The translations under genes were made by a program, and so were the position numbers. The notes beneath the pieces are model-generated. The model was not told the DNA's origin, ran no database searches, and saw nothing but the letters and a program-made list of their open reading frames with translations. DNA of 53,757 nucleotides from positions 1 to 53,757 of the forward strand of contig CAJUDY010000027.1 in the NCBI GenBank assembly GCA_910584945.1, read 5' to 3'. This document shows positions 31,024 to 39,791 of the stretch, piece by piece; the first letter of the stretch is position 1, and every line of letters starts with the position of its first letter. The DNA comes from an uncultured Lachnospiraceae bacterium (lineage in GTDB: Bacteria > Bacillota > Clostridia > Lachnospirales > Lachnospiraceae).

Positions 31024-33312
31024 TCATCCATGCATTCTGTGGTTGTCAGGGTCATAGAACATACGTTCTGTCAGTGTGACAGAGACGCTGCCCGCCTGCA
31101 CGGTGTCTCCCGCCTGTACCCTGGTATGATCCACCAGCGCGAAGCCAATGTTCTTTTCCACCGTATATCCATAGGTGTACATCGTAACGGTTCCTACCGG
31201 TCTGCCGTTCACGGTCACATCCGCGCCCACCGGAACTTCCGCCGCTTTATCCTCCATGACAAATCCCAGAAGAGAACGTGTCACACCTCTTGATCTTGCC
31301 CGTTCCAGAGCCGCCTTTCCCACAAAATCTTTGTTCCAGTCCACGGCCCATCCAAACCCGACTTCCAGCGGATTACATCCTTCCAGATCGCTCATAAGCA
31401 CAAATCCTTTTTCTCTCGGAAGGCTGGTGACGATCACATCCGTCGTAATCTTGCGGATGCCGTACTCCCGGCCGCAGGTCTCAAGCTTTTCTTCCACAGC
31501 CGCCGCGTCCGCGGGACTGCAGTAGATCTCGTAACCCAGTTCTCCGGTATAGCCGCTTCTGGCAATCTTCACCGGAATGTGATCAATCTGGTTGTTCACA
31601 ATGGTAAAATACTTCTGGTCGGAAATGTCATGCGCAAGCATCTGGTTCAGCACTTTCCGGGAATTCGGTCCCTGAACCGCATACATGGTGGTCATTCCGG
31701 TAATCTCCTTATAAGATACCTGCTCAGATTCTCTGTGCACATCGAACCAGGAAATCAGCTCATGGATGTACAGCGTGGATACCCAGTATTTCCTGTCTTC
31801 CACCCGGAATACGATCACATCGTCAATGATATCGCCGCATTCGTTCAGCATGGTCGTATACTTTGCCTGTCCGACTTTGGCTTTTCCAATGGAGGCAACA
31901 AACATCTTGTCCAGAAAGCTTCCCGCGTCCGCACCGGTCACTTCCAGAAGCTTGTGAGTAAAATCATAATATCCCACCGCGTTGCGGACCGTCTCGTGAT
32001 CCAGTCTAGCCTCCGTATTGGTCGTACGGCGGGAGACCACGTTCCTTACTGTCTCCTGCTTTGGAGAGGCTTCCGCTCCTCCTTTGATCCTCATATTCCT
32101 TGGATCATACCAGATCCTCTCGGTCAGAACCGCCGGAATCTGTCTTCCATGACTGCTGATCACCGCGGCATCGCCGATCTTCGCCTTCTTTTTCTCAATC
32201 ACTGCAAAGCCGATGAATTTCTTTACCGTATATCCGTAGGTAAATACGGTGACTTTCCCTGCCTTGACCCCGTTCACCAAAACGTCGCAGCCTGGCTCGA
32301 TCGCTGCTCCTTCCTCTTCTACAGTAAATCCAACCAGAGCTCTGTCCGCGCCCCTGGCTCTTACTTTTTCCAGGGCCGACTTACCCACAAAATCTTTGCT
32401 CCAGTCAACGCTCCAGTCGAAGCCGCACTCCAGCGGGTTCAGGCCGCCGATATCGCTCATCAGCACATAGCCTTTTTCCCGGGGCAGGCTGGTGACGATC
32501 ACATCCGTGGTAATCTTTCGGATTCCGTGAGCCGCGCCAGTCTTTTCCAATGCGCGCTCTACCAGTTCGCTGTCGTCCGGATTGCAGTAAATCTCATAAC
32601 CCAGCTCGCCGGTATAACCGCTTCTGGCAATTTTCACCTTCGTAGACCCGATGGCATTGTCCCGAATCTCGAACTGCTTCAAGCCACTGACGTCTTCATT
32701 CAGAAATCCATTCAGGATCGTCCGGGAAGCCGGACCCTGGACCGCATACATGGCGGTCGTCCGGGTAATCTCCCGATAGCTGACGTCTTCCAGTGTCCTG
32801 TGAGCGTCAAACCAGGCGATCAGTTCATGGATATAAAGCGTAGACACCCAATACTTGTCCTCCTCAATGCGGAATACAATGACATCATCGATGATCTCTC
32901 CATTGCCGTTGAGCATGGTCGTGTATTTTGCCTGTCCCACTTTCGCCTTTGCGATGGGAGCAACAAACATTCTATTCAGAAAGCTTCTGGCTCCCATGCC
33001 GGTCACTTCCAGAAGCTTATGGGTGAAATCATAATATCCTGCCGCGCTTCGGACCGCTTCATGGTCCAGCCTCGCAGCGCTGTTCTCTCTGCGGTACACC
33101 ACCTCTTTCGCCGTGGCTTCATAGACCACTTCATCGGCCTGACCCCTGACCGCAGACTCTGCCGCCGCCATATGCATGCCAATCTTCATGGCGTCCATCA
33201 TCAGATCCAGAAGCCTTTTGCTGAATCCTTCCAGCTCCGTACTCAGCTCCCGAAGCCGGCCGCTGAACACTTCCAGTTCCTGCGTGGTATATTTGCTTAA
33301 TTCATCCGCCAT
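31024..33312 (-). CDS. Tandem GcvT-domain (aminomethyltransferase/demethylase-like) protein
   Basis: GcvT-fold proteins move one-carbon groups to tetrahydrofolate; the family includes glycine-cleavage T-protein and O- or S-demethylases such as LigM and DmdA. The 762-residue protein has a helical N-terminal segment (1-65) and two near-equal GcvT units offset by exactly 355 residues with no gap: DD at 142/143 and 497/498 (folate site), YTGELGYE at 233-240 and 588-595, and an R-E-K-G segment in each. About 65 of 80 residues match in the first 80 of each unit. ATG at 33312 has AGGAGG upstream; a frame extension to 33342 runs through that site. It has its own leader with the third RNA-like element. 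Confidence 0.88.
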   Translation of the reverse strand: MADELSKYTTQELEVFSGRLRELSTELEGFSKRLLDLMMDAMKIGMHMAAAESAVRGQADEVVYEATAKEVVYRRENSAARLDHEAVRSAAGYYDFTHKLLEVTGMGARSFLNRMFVAPIAKAKVGQAKYTTMLNGNGEIIDDVIVFRIEEDKYWVSTLYIHELIAWFDAHRTLEDVSYREITRTTAMYAVQGPASRTILNGFLNEDVSGLKQFEIRDNAIGSTKVKIARSGYTGELGYEIYCNPDDSELVERALEKTGAAHGIRKITTDVIVTSLPREKGYVLMSDIGGLNPLECGFDWSVDWSKDFVGKSALEKVRARGADRALVGFTVEEEGAAIEPGCDVLVNGVKAGKVTVFTYGYTVKKFIGFAVIEKKKAKIGDAAVISSHGRQIPAVLTERIWYDPRNMRIKGGAEASPKQETVRNVVSRRTTNTEARLDHETVRNAVGYYDFTHKLLEVTGADAGSFLDKMFVASIGKAKVGQAKYTTMLNECGDIIDDVIVFRVEDRKYWVSTLYIHELISWFDVHRESEQVSYKEITGMTTMYAVQGPNSRKVLNQMLAHDISDQKYFTIVNNQIDHIPVKIARSGYTGELGYEIYCSPADAAAVEEKLETCGREYGIRKITTDVIVTSLPREKGFVLMSDLEGCNPLEVGFGWAVDWNKDFVGKAALERARSRGVTRSLLGFVMEDKAAEVPVGADVTVNGRPVGTVTMYTYGYTVEKNIGFALVDHTRVQAGDTVQAGSVSVTLTERMFYDPDNHRMHG

Positions 33313-33324
33313 ATACGATACCTC

Positions 33325-33402
33325 CTGATTTAAGTTCCGCATCTATCCTCTCTCCGCTCTGTAAAATCCTTCTGGGGCTTCTTTCGGGCAGATGCTGTTT
33401 TT
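33325..33402 (-). ncRNA. Candidate structured RNA element, unit 3 (shortened copy)
   Basis: Read on the minus strand, the leader of the double-GcvT gene starts AAAACAGCATCT and ends AGATGCGGAACTTAAATCAG just before AGGAGG. The ends pair over six bases (GCATCT/AGATGC). The 3' part (GCGGAGAGAG, then AGATGCGGAACTT, then AAATCAG) is almost identical to unit 1 of cluster A. The central stem is missing its 3' arm, as if about 40 bases had been lost. It may be a natural variant or a decayed copy. Confidence 0.55.
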
Positions 33403-33436
33403 ATAAATTGCTCAACACTATCTATCCATTTTAGTT

Positions 33437-34279
33437 CTAAAATCTGTGCTTCAGCCCTAATTCTGAGGCTGCGTTTTTCAGGTACCTCGCCGTATTGGAA
33501 AGCATCAGCTCCGGATCATAGTACATCTCGGAATACAGTTCCGTGGTCACATATCCCTGATAACCATGTTTCTGGATGACATTGATCACATCGGTCACCG
33601 GAAGAATGCCCGTATCCAGCCGAAGGTGCGCATCCGTCACGCCGTCGTTGTTGCAGATATGGATATAATTCAGCCGGTCGCCGAGCATGGAAAAATATTT
33701 TGAAATCGGCTCTTTTACGATCGTCGGCGGCACAATATCCATCATGGCATACAGACACGGGCTGTCCACATCTTCCAGCAGACGGACGCAGTGGTCTACC
33801 GTAGATACCACAGGGCTTTCCATCGGCGTCAGCGGTTCGATGGTCACCTGAACGCCCTTGTCCGCCGCATAGCTGCAGATCTTTCTCATACTTCCGACCA
33901 GCCAGGACCAGACGCTCTTATCTGCCGAAAAATAACCTGGATGATCCGCAACCACCAGAAGCCTCCGGCATCCGATCTCCGACGCGATCCGGACTGCCTT
34001 TTGATAATACGCAATCCCGTATTCCCTCTCCTTCTCATTGGGAGAACAGATACAAAGGGGCAGATTCAGGGCCAGCGGCGTATACATGGGAACTTCCAAC
34101 TGATACTTTTTCTGCAGATTCCGAACCTCTTCTGCCACTTCCTCCGAGTAATCGTCCGGATAGAGATGGCATCTGGAACCGAAGATCTCCACCCCGTCGA
34201 AACCGTAAAGCTGCGCCAGATAAAACGTTTCCTCCAGCGAAAGGCGTTTAAAGTCTAACGACATTATACCAAATTTCAT
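33437..34279 (-). CDS. Sugar phosphate isomerase/epimerase family, FrlC-like
   Basis: A 280-residue TIM-barrel protein of the xylose-isomerase-like superfamily. By eye it aligns with E. coli FrlC (fructoselysine 3-epimerase): the start pattern RLSLEETFYLAQLYGFDGVEIFG, then VTIEPLTPMESPVV, MMDIVPP, YIHICNNDGVTDAHLR and GYVTTEL. Metal ligands of the family (Glu, Asp, His, Glu) can be placed in these segments. It probably epimerises a ketose or ketose derivative next to its carbonyl group. It lies between the two-permease transporter and the double-GcvT gene on the same strand. The exact substrate is unknown. Confidence 0.86.
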   Translation of the reverse strand: MKFGIMSLDFKRLSLEETFYLAQLYGFDGVEIFGSRCHLYPDDYSEEVAEEVRNLQKKYQLEVPMYTPLALNLPLCICSPNEKEREYGIAYYQKAVRIASEIGCRRLLVVADHPGYFSADKSVWSWLVGSMRKICSYAADKGVQVTIEPLTPMESPVVSTVDHCVRLLEDVDSPCLYAMMDIVPPTIVKEPISKYFSMLGDRLNYIHICNNDGVTDAHLRLDTGILPVTDVINVIQKHGYQGYVTTELYSEMYYDPELMLSNTARYLKNAASELGLKHRF

Positions 34280-34282
34280 ACG

Positions 34283-35347
34283 TTAACCCTCTTGTGCATG
34301 TTCTCTTTGCTGCTTTCTCCTAAGCATGGTCAGAAAATCGGATTCCGCACGGAAGCGCTTCAGATTTGGAATCGCAATGGGTACGATCAGCAAGGTGCCG
34401 ATAATGATCATGATAATCTCCGAAGAGACATTGATCAGACCCAGCCCATAGCGAAGCAGACCGATCACAAAGACGGAGAATGCCACGCCCACTACATTTC
34501 CGACGCCGCCGCTGACGCTCACACCGCCCAGGATCACCATGGCGATCACGTCCATCTCATAGTTCATCGCCATATTGGCCCGGGAGCTTCCAAGCTTTGA
34601 ACAAAGGAAGACACTTGCCAGCGCCGAAAAAATTCCGGTTACCATATATACGATCCTCTTGATCCTCGCGGTCCGAAGTCCGGAATACAGGCTTGCCTTC
34701 TCATTGCGTCCCATGGCGTACAAAGAACGGCCGAACTTCGTAAAATGCACCACATAAGCAAACAACAGAATTTCCGTTATAAAGACGAACAGAATAATCG
34801 GAATTCCTCCGATGCTGCCCCAGCTGAACTGATGCATTGCCTCCGGCCAGGCCGTATAGGCATTATTTTCCAGGATCATCCATGCCAGGCCGCGATACAG
34901 GATCTCTGTGGCCAGCGTGATAATCGTGGAAGATAATTCGGTAAACTTCGTGATCAGAAATCCATTAAACCAGCCAAGCAATGCTCCCAGAGCAATGCCT
35001 ACTGTAACAACCACGAAAATATTGGCTCCCTTCGACGCGCACCATCCCATAACGGTTCCGGTCAGCGCGATCTGAGATGCCACCGAAATATCGATTTCTC
35101 CCAAAAGCAGCACCATCATCATTGGAAACGCAATGATCCCTTTGTCCAAAAACATCTTCAATGTGTTGGACAGGTTTGTCAGATTCAGATAATTTTTCGA
35201 CATCATTGCATTAATGATGTTAATCACTACAAACAGGAAAATAATTGTGAATTCCCAGCGGAACAAAAGCTTCTTCAAAGAGCGTTCCCTGTCCACCGCG
35301 ATCACCCGGGAATCTGCCTGATTCTCTGTATTCACATGTTTCATCAT
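34283..35347 (-). CDS. Sugar ABC transporter permease 2 (cluster B)
   Basis: A 354-residue RbsC-family permease with many helices; MMVLLLGEIDISVASQIALTG and ILGGVSVSGGVGNVVGVAFSV are typical. Together with the neighbouring permease it should form a heterodimeric channel, as in LsrCD or RhaPQ importers. The start follows the other permease stop by 1 bp, with GGAGGG upstream. A basic C-terminal tail of about 25 residues ends the protein. Confidence 0.93.
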   Translation of the reverse strand: MMKHVNTENQADSRVIAVDRERSLKKLLFRWEFTIIFLFVVINIINAMMSKNYLNLTNLSNTLKMFLDKGIIAFPMMMVLLLGEIDISVASQIALTGTVMGWCASKGANIFVVVTVGIALGALLGWFNGFLITKFTELSSTIITLATEILYRGLAWMILENNAYTAWPEAMHQFSWGSIGGIPIILFVFITEILLFAYVVHFTKFGRSLYAMGRNEKASLYSGLRTARIKRIVYMVTGIFSALASVFLCSKLGSSRANMAMNYEMDVIAMVILGGVSVSGGVGNVVGVAFSVFVIGLLRYGLGLINVSSEIIMIIIGTLLIVPIAIPNLKRFRAESDFLTMLRRKQQREHAQEG

Positions 35348-35348
35348 T

Positions 35349-36341
35349 TTACAGTTCCCTCCTCTTTAATTCCTGTTTTTTCACCCTCTTCTGCATGTAC
35401 GCGTTGATGACGATGGAAATCAGAATAATAAATCCTTTGATCGCCTGCTGCCAATAGGTAGAAACCCGGATCAGAGGCAGAATATTGTTCAAAGTTCCCA
35501 TCAACAACGCCCCCAACAGAACACCGGCAACCGAGCCCTCGCCGCCGGCAATACTGCAGCCGCCGGCGACCACGGACGCGATCACGCTGATCTCATAGCC
35601 GTCGCAGGACTCGCTCTGCGCATTGCCGTACTTGCATACCCAGAGCAGGCCGGCCAGACCGGCGATCACCCCGCATATGACAAAGGAGCGAATCTGCGTC
35701 AGGCGGACTTTGATTCCCGTCACCTCCGCGGCATTCTGGCTGTTGCCCACCGCAAATAAATGTCTTCCGGATCTTGTATAATTCAGATAGACAAAAGAAA
35801 TCACGGTAATCCCGATTGCAAACCAGATCAACGAGTTGATCCCCAGGAAGCTGGTGGTTGTGATGGATATAAATTCCGGCGTCATCTCCGCCTGCGCAAC
35901 CCAGGCGCCGCCGGAAAACAGATAGATAACCCCCCGGAAGATATATTTGGTCGCCAGGGTTGCAATCAGCGCATATACATGCAGTTTGGCGACAATAAAG
36001 CCGTTCAGAAAACCGCAGAGCGCGCCGATCAGGGCCGCCATAAGAAATAATAAGATCAGCGGGATATCCTGATTGTTCTTCAGGGTCAGCGCGCAGAGCA
36101 TGCCGCATAGCCCCATAGTGGAGCCGATGGACAGATCAATGTTGCCCGTGAGAATCACCATCATAAGCCCCATGGATACCATAATCAGAATCGACGCTTC
36201 TCTCAGCAGATCAAAAAGATTCGACCCTGTGAAAAACAGACCCCCTGTTCGGAACTGGACGGCAACCGCTATGATGACGATCATAAGGGCAAGCACAATC
36301 TCCCTGATATTTCTGGAAAACAGATTCCTTTTACCATTCAT
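35349..36341 (-). CDS. Sugar ABC transporter permease 1 (cluster B)
   Basis: A 330-residue RbsC-family permease; MVSMGLMMVILTGNIDLSIGS and VASVVAGGCSIAGGEGSVAG are the family marks. It lies between the ATPase gene and the second permease with small gaps. The use of two different permeases is characteristic of the rhamnose- and AI-2-type importers rather than the ribose type, which agrees with the binding protein encoded divergently. Confidence 0.93.
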   Translation of the reverse strand: MNGKRNLFSRNIREIVLALMIVIIAVAVQFRTGGLFFTGSNLFDLLREASILIMVSMGLMMVILTGNIDLSIGSTMGLCGMLCALTLKNNQDIPLILLFLMAALIGALCGFLNGFIVAKLHVYALIATLATKYIFRGVIYLFSGGAWVAQAEMTPEFISITTTSFLGINSLIWFAIGITVISFVYLNYTRSGRHLFAVGNSQNAAEVTGIKVRLTQIRSFVICGVIAGLAGLLWVCKYGNAQSESCDGYEISVIASVVAGGCSIAGGEGSVAGVLLGALLMGTLNNILPLIRVSTYWQQAIKGFIILISIVINAYMQKRVKKQELKRREL

Positions 36342-36362
36342 GAAATCACCCTGTTATCCTCT

Positions 36363-37853
36363 CTACTTATTCAAATTCAAAGCGATCTCCAGAATCTCCT
36401 CCTGGGTCGTACTCTTGGCATCCACGATTTTGGGCAGACGTCCGTTTGCCATAATCGCGATGCGGTCCGACATCGACACCACTTCCGGCATCTCCGAGGA
36501 AATCAGAACAATCGCATAGCCCTTCTCCGCCAGATCCATGATAATCTCATAAATCTGCGCCTTGGCGCCCACATCCACTCCTTTGGTGGGCTCGTCCAGA
36601 ATCAGGACTTTCAGATCCGCATCCAGAAGCTTTGACACCACCACTTTCTGCTGATTCCCGCCAGATAAAGAATCGGCCGTATCGTAGACGCTCTGAATCT
36701 TGGTAGACAGATCCTCGCTGCTCTTTCTTGCCGCTTCTTTTTCTTTCCGTGAATCAATTCCTTTCAGAGAAGTATATTTGCCGAGTGTGGAAAGGGTCAC
36801 ATTTTTAAAGACCTCCCAGCTTAAGACCAGTCCGTGCCGCTGACGGTCTTCGGGCAGATATCCGACGCCTGCCCGGATTGCCTCTTCCGGGTGCCGGAAC
36901 CGGACCTCCCTGCCGTTCAGACAGATCTTTCCGCTGTCAAAGGATGCAATGCCGTAGATGGATTCAAACAATTCGGTCCGTCCCGCTCCCACCAGTCCGG
37001 CAAAACCGAGGACCTCTCCCTGGTGCACTTCAAAGGATACATCCTTGAATACTCCCTGTCTGCTCAGCCCTTCTACCTTCAGCACCACGTCCCCCTGCTC
37101 GATCTCCCGCTTGGGATACAGATCGGCAATCTCCCGGCCAACCATGGCGGAGATCAGTTTATCTTTTTTCAGCCCTTCCACATCATAGGTGGCGATATAT
37201 CTGGAATCGCGGAATACCGTTACCCTCGAAGCCAGGCGATACATATCCTCGATTCTGTGGGAGATAAAGATAATGGAAGTCCCCTTCTCTTTCAGCTGAT
37301 TCGTAATGCGGTATAACTGCTCGCATTCCCGCTCTGACAGAGCCGCGGTCGGTTCATCCATAATCAGAATCTCCGCGTTGGCAGAGATGGCCTTTGCAAT
37401 CTCCACCACCTGCTGCTCGGCCACAGTGAGGCTTCCGATCTCCTCTCTGGGATCAATCTCTGATCCCAGATCTCTTAGCAGTTTTTCCGCCTTCTCATAC
37501 ATGGTTGGCCAGTTCAGGAACATCCCCTTTTTCTCATAGTGGCTGATGAAGATATTCTCCGCCACCGTCAGGTGCGGATATGCCGTAGAATGTTGGTAGA
37601 TCGCCGCGATGCTTTTTGCCGAAGCATCCAGAGGATTGCTGAAGAAAACCTCCTCCCCATTCAGAAAAATATGTCCTTCTTCCGGAATATGCACGCCGGT
37701 AATAATTTTTATAAATGTGGATTTCCCTGCCCCATTCTCTCCCATCAGCGCATGTATTTCACCCTTTTTCAGCTGAAACTGTACATGATCCAAAGCGGTG
37801 ACGCCGGGAAACCGTTTCACAATGTCTTTTAATTCCAAGATGTACTCTGCCAT
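36363..37853 (-). CDS. Sugar ABC transporter ATPase, two domains (cluster B)
   Basis: About 496 residues with two ATPase domains. Domain 1 has GENGAGKSTF, a signature region around SLTVAEQQVVEIAKAIS and LIMDEPTAALS. Domain 2 has GLVGAGRTE, LSGGNQQKV and LILDEPTKGVD. I chose ATG at 37853 (MAEYILEL), which has GGAGG five bases upstream; the in-frame ATG at 37865 is also possible. The gene follows the FGGY kinase gene by 26 bp. It energises the two-permease importer. Confidence 0.94.
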   Translation of the reverse strand: MAEYILELKDIVKRFPGVTALDHVQFQLKKGEIHALMGENGAGKSTFIKIITGVHIPEEGHIFLNGEEVFFSNPLDASAKSIAAIYQHSTAYPHLTVAENIFISHYEKKGMFLNWPTMYEKAEKLLRDLGSEIDPREEIGSLTVAEQQVVEIAKAISANAEILIMDEPTAALSERECEQLYRITNQLKEKGTSIIFISHRIEDMYRLASRVTVFRDSRYIATYDVEGLKKDKLISAMVGREIADLYPKREIEQGDVVLKVEGLSRQGVFKDVSFEVHQGEVLGFAGLVGAGRTELFESIYGIASFDSGKICLNGREVRFRHPEEAIRAGVGYLPEDRQRHGLVLSWEVFKNVTLSTLGKYTSLKGIDSRKEKEAARKSSEDLSTKIQSVYDTADSLSGGNQQKVVVSKLLDADLKVLILDEPTKGVDVGAKAQIYEIIMDLAEKGYAIVLISSEMPEVVSMSDRIAIMANGRLPKIVDAKSTTQEEILEIALNLNK

Positions 37854-37879
37854 ATTCTCCTCCATACCTTCCGTCTGTT

Positions 37880-39412
37880 TCAGTTCCCCTTCACATCCAT
37901 CTGGAAGATCGGCTCCATTGCGCGGAAAAGCGCTTTGTATTTTTCATACTGCTCTTCGTATACCCCATGGTTCTTTTCATCCGGCTCATAGACCTTCTTG
38001 ATCTTGATCATCGATTCGCAGGCCGACGCAATGCTGTCAAATACCCCCGTTGCCGTACCCGCCAGAATTGCCGCGCCCAGACACGCCGCATCCTGTGCGG
38101 ACTGCGTCGTGTAAAACTGTTTGCCGGTAATATCCGACTTGATCTGATTCCAGACGTCGGATTTGGAACCTCCACCCATGGTCCGGATCTCGCGTACTTC
38201 GATGCCCATATCATGAATGGCCTCCAGATTCCGCTGGATGATGTAGCCCAGACTTTCCATAATACTGCGTGCAAAATGCGCTTTTCCATGCAGCAGCGTG
38301 GCTCCGTAGAAGACGCCTTTGGCACTCAGATTCACATCCGGAGCCATGGACCCCTGCAAATGCGGAAGCGCAATCAATCCTTCGGAACCTGCCGGTATCC
38401 GCTCCACCGCTCGATTGATCAGATCGTAGGCGTCCACTCCGCTCGTCTCCTGAACCGCCATCTCTTCCTGGCAAAAGCCGTCCCGGAACCAGCGAAGACA
38501 CATGCCGCCGGTCGTAAACGTATGCATCATATACGTATCCGGAACCGCAAAATAATGGACAGGCATCAGCCGGTTCGGATCATAAGTCAGCTTCTCTGTA
38601 ACCGCACAGATGGCCAGCGCCGCGCCAATATTCTCCGACAAAAGACCCGGTCTGATATTTCCCACGCCGATAGCCCCCGCCACCTGGTCCAGACAGCCGG
38701 TCGCAATCTTCGCCTCCGGAGAGATACCGAGCATTTCCGCCATCTCAGGCAGAATCACTCCTACAATCTCACCAGATTCCCTGATTTCCGGAAGCCATTC
38801 TCTTTTGACTCCGATGTATGCGAGCATGTCGTCCCAGTAATCTTTTGTTCGGATATCCCAGTATTCGGTGGAGCAAAGGAGCGAACCCTCTGATACAAAT
38901 CTGCCGGTAAGCAGATAAATAATATAGTCCTCCAGAAGCAGTACATGCCTTACCTTCTGATAGAGCTCCGGTTCGTTTTCCTTCACCCACAGTACCTTTG
39001 CCGCCGGCCAGCAGGCTTCGAAGCTTACCTGTCCGGTAATCTGATAGCAGCGCTCATCCCCAAAATGAGCGCGCAGCGCTTCCGCCTGCTTTGCCGCCCG
39101 GTTGTCCATCCATACGATGGCGTTGCGAAGAGGACTGCCTTCCTGATCCAAAAAGCAAAGAGTCTCACCCTGAACAGAAAATCCTACTGTAACGATGTCT
39201 CTGGTCTCCACCTTTTTAGCGGCAGATATGATCTCCATGCATTTTTTTATGGACTCCATATAAATACTTAAAGGAGCCTCCACAACATCCGTCTCCGGAG
39301 TGAGCAGCGTATATTCTACCACTGCAGACGCCTTGTTCTCACCCTGACGGTCAAATACTGCCGCCTTTAACGAAGTGGTTCCTATATCAATTCCAAGGAT
39401 TAATTCTGTCAT
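37880..39412 (-). CDS. FGGY-family carbohydrate kinase, xylulokinase-like
   Basis: A 510-residue kinase: DIGTTSLKAAVFD at the start (phosphate-1), GFSVQGETLCFLD, VWMDNRA, TGCLDQVAGAIGVG (second phosphate loop region), MHTFTTGGMCLRWFRD and EIRTMGGGSKSDVWNQI. It should phosphorylate the ketose or polyol brought in by the cluster B transporter before aldol cleavage. The overall shape fits xylulokinase or glycerol-kinase relatives; rhamnulose, ribulose, erythritol-type or AI-2-type substrates are all possible. It lies 12 bp after the cupin gene. Confidence 0.88.
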   Translation of the reverse strand: MTELILGIDIGTTSLKAAVFDRQGENKASAVVEYTLLTPETDVVEAPLSIYMESIKKCMEIISAAKKVETRDIVTVGFSVQGETLCFLDQEGSPLRNAIVWMDNRAAKQAEALRAHFGDERCYQITGQVSFEACWPAAKVLWVKENEPELYQKVRHVLLLEDYIIYLLTGRFVSEGSLLCSTEYWDIRTKDYWDDMLAYIGVKREWLPEIRESGEIVGVILPEMAEMLGISPEAKIATGCLDQVAGAIGVGNIRPGLLSENIGAALAICAVTEKLTYDPNRLMPVHYFAVPDTYMMHTFTTGGMCLRWFRDGFCQEEMAVQETSGVDAYDLINRAVERIPAGSEGLIALPHLQGSMAPDVNLSAKGVFYGATLLHGKAHFARSIMESLGYIIQRNLEAIHDMGIEVREIRTMGGGSKSDVWNQIKSDITGKQFYTTQSAQDAACLGAAILAGTATGVFDSIASACESMIKIKKVYEPDEKNHGVYEEQYEKYKALFRAMEPIFQMDVKGN

Positions 39413-39424
39413 TTTTTTCTTCCT

Positions 39425-39766
39425 TTACTGATGTGGTGCGCATGACCAGGTTAAGATGGCTTTCTCTTCTCCGATGTTGATCAGCTTATGCCCTTTGCCA
39501 GGCGGCACCAGCATGGCGTCGCCTGCTGTCAGGCGGTAATAAGCGTCATCTTCCGGAACATAGCAGAGTACTTCACCCTGAATGCAGTAGAACACCTCGT
39601 CCGCTTCTGCGTGTCCTGCATCCAGATCGCCCACGGCGCCCGGCAGAAGTTCCGACATGCCGAAGGTAATTCTGCTGGTTTTATAGTACTCCCGGCAGGT
39701 CTCCTGGCCTTCTACCCATATCTTTGTCTGATTTTTACCTGTTACCGTTACATTTTCCAGGTTCAT
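39425..39766 (-). CDS. Small cupin-domain protein
   Basis: A 113-residue single-domain cupin with the two motifs around residues 55-75 (DLDAGHAEADEVFYCIQGEV) and 90-105 (DAMLVPPGKGHKLINIG). Metal-binding His/Glu positions are largely kept. Small cupins in sugar operons often bind or isomerise the sugar or its lactone; the reaction here cannot be told. It lies between the class II aldolase and kinase genes on the same strand. Confidence 0.82.
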   Translation of the reverse strand: MNLENVTVTGKNQTKIWVEGQETCREYYKTSRITFGMSELLPGAVGDLDAGHAEADEVFYCIQGEVLCYVPEDDAYYRLTAGDAMLVPPGKGHKLINIGEEKAILTWSCAPHQ

Positions 39767-39791
39767 CGTATCACCTCGCTTTATGGCTATA

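Noticed and set aside
31579..33300. A 573-codon open frame on the plus strand
   Set aside because: It is antisense to the double-GcvT gene and itself repeats because the gene beneath is duplicated; no protein features are visible.
33313..33342. An N-terminal extension of the double-GcvT protein
   Set aside because: The extra ten codons run through the AGGAGG ribosome binding site and the conserved GCGGAACTT element, so the start at 33312 is better.
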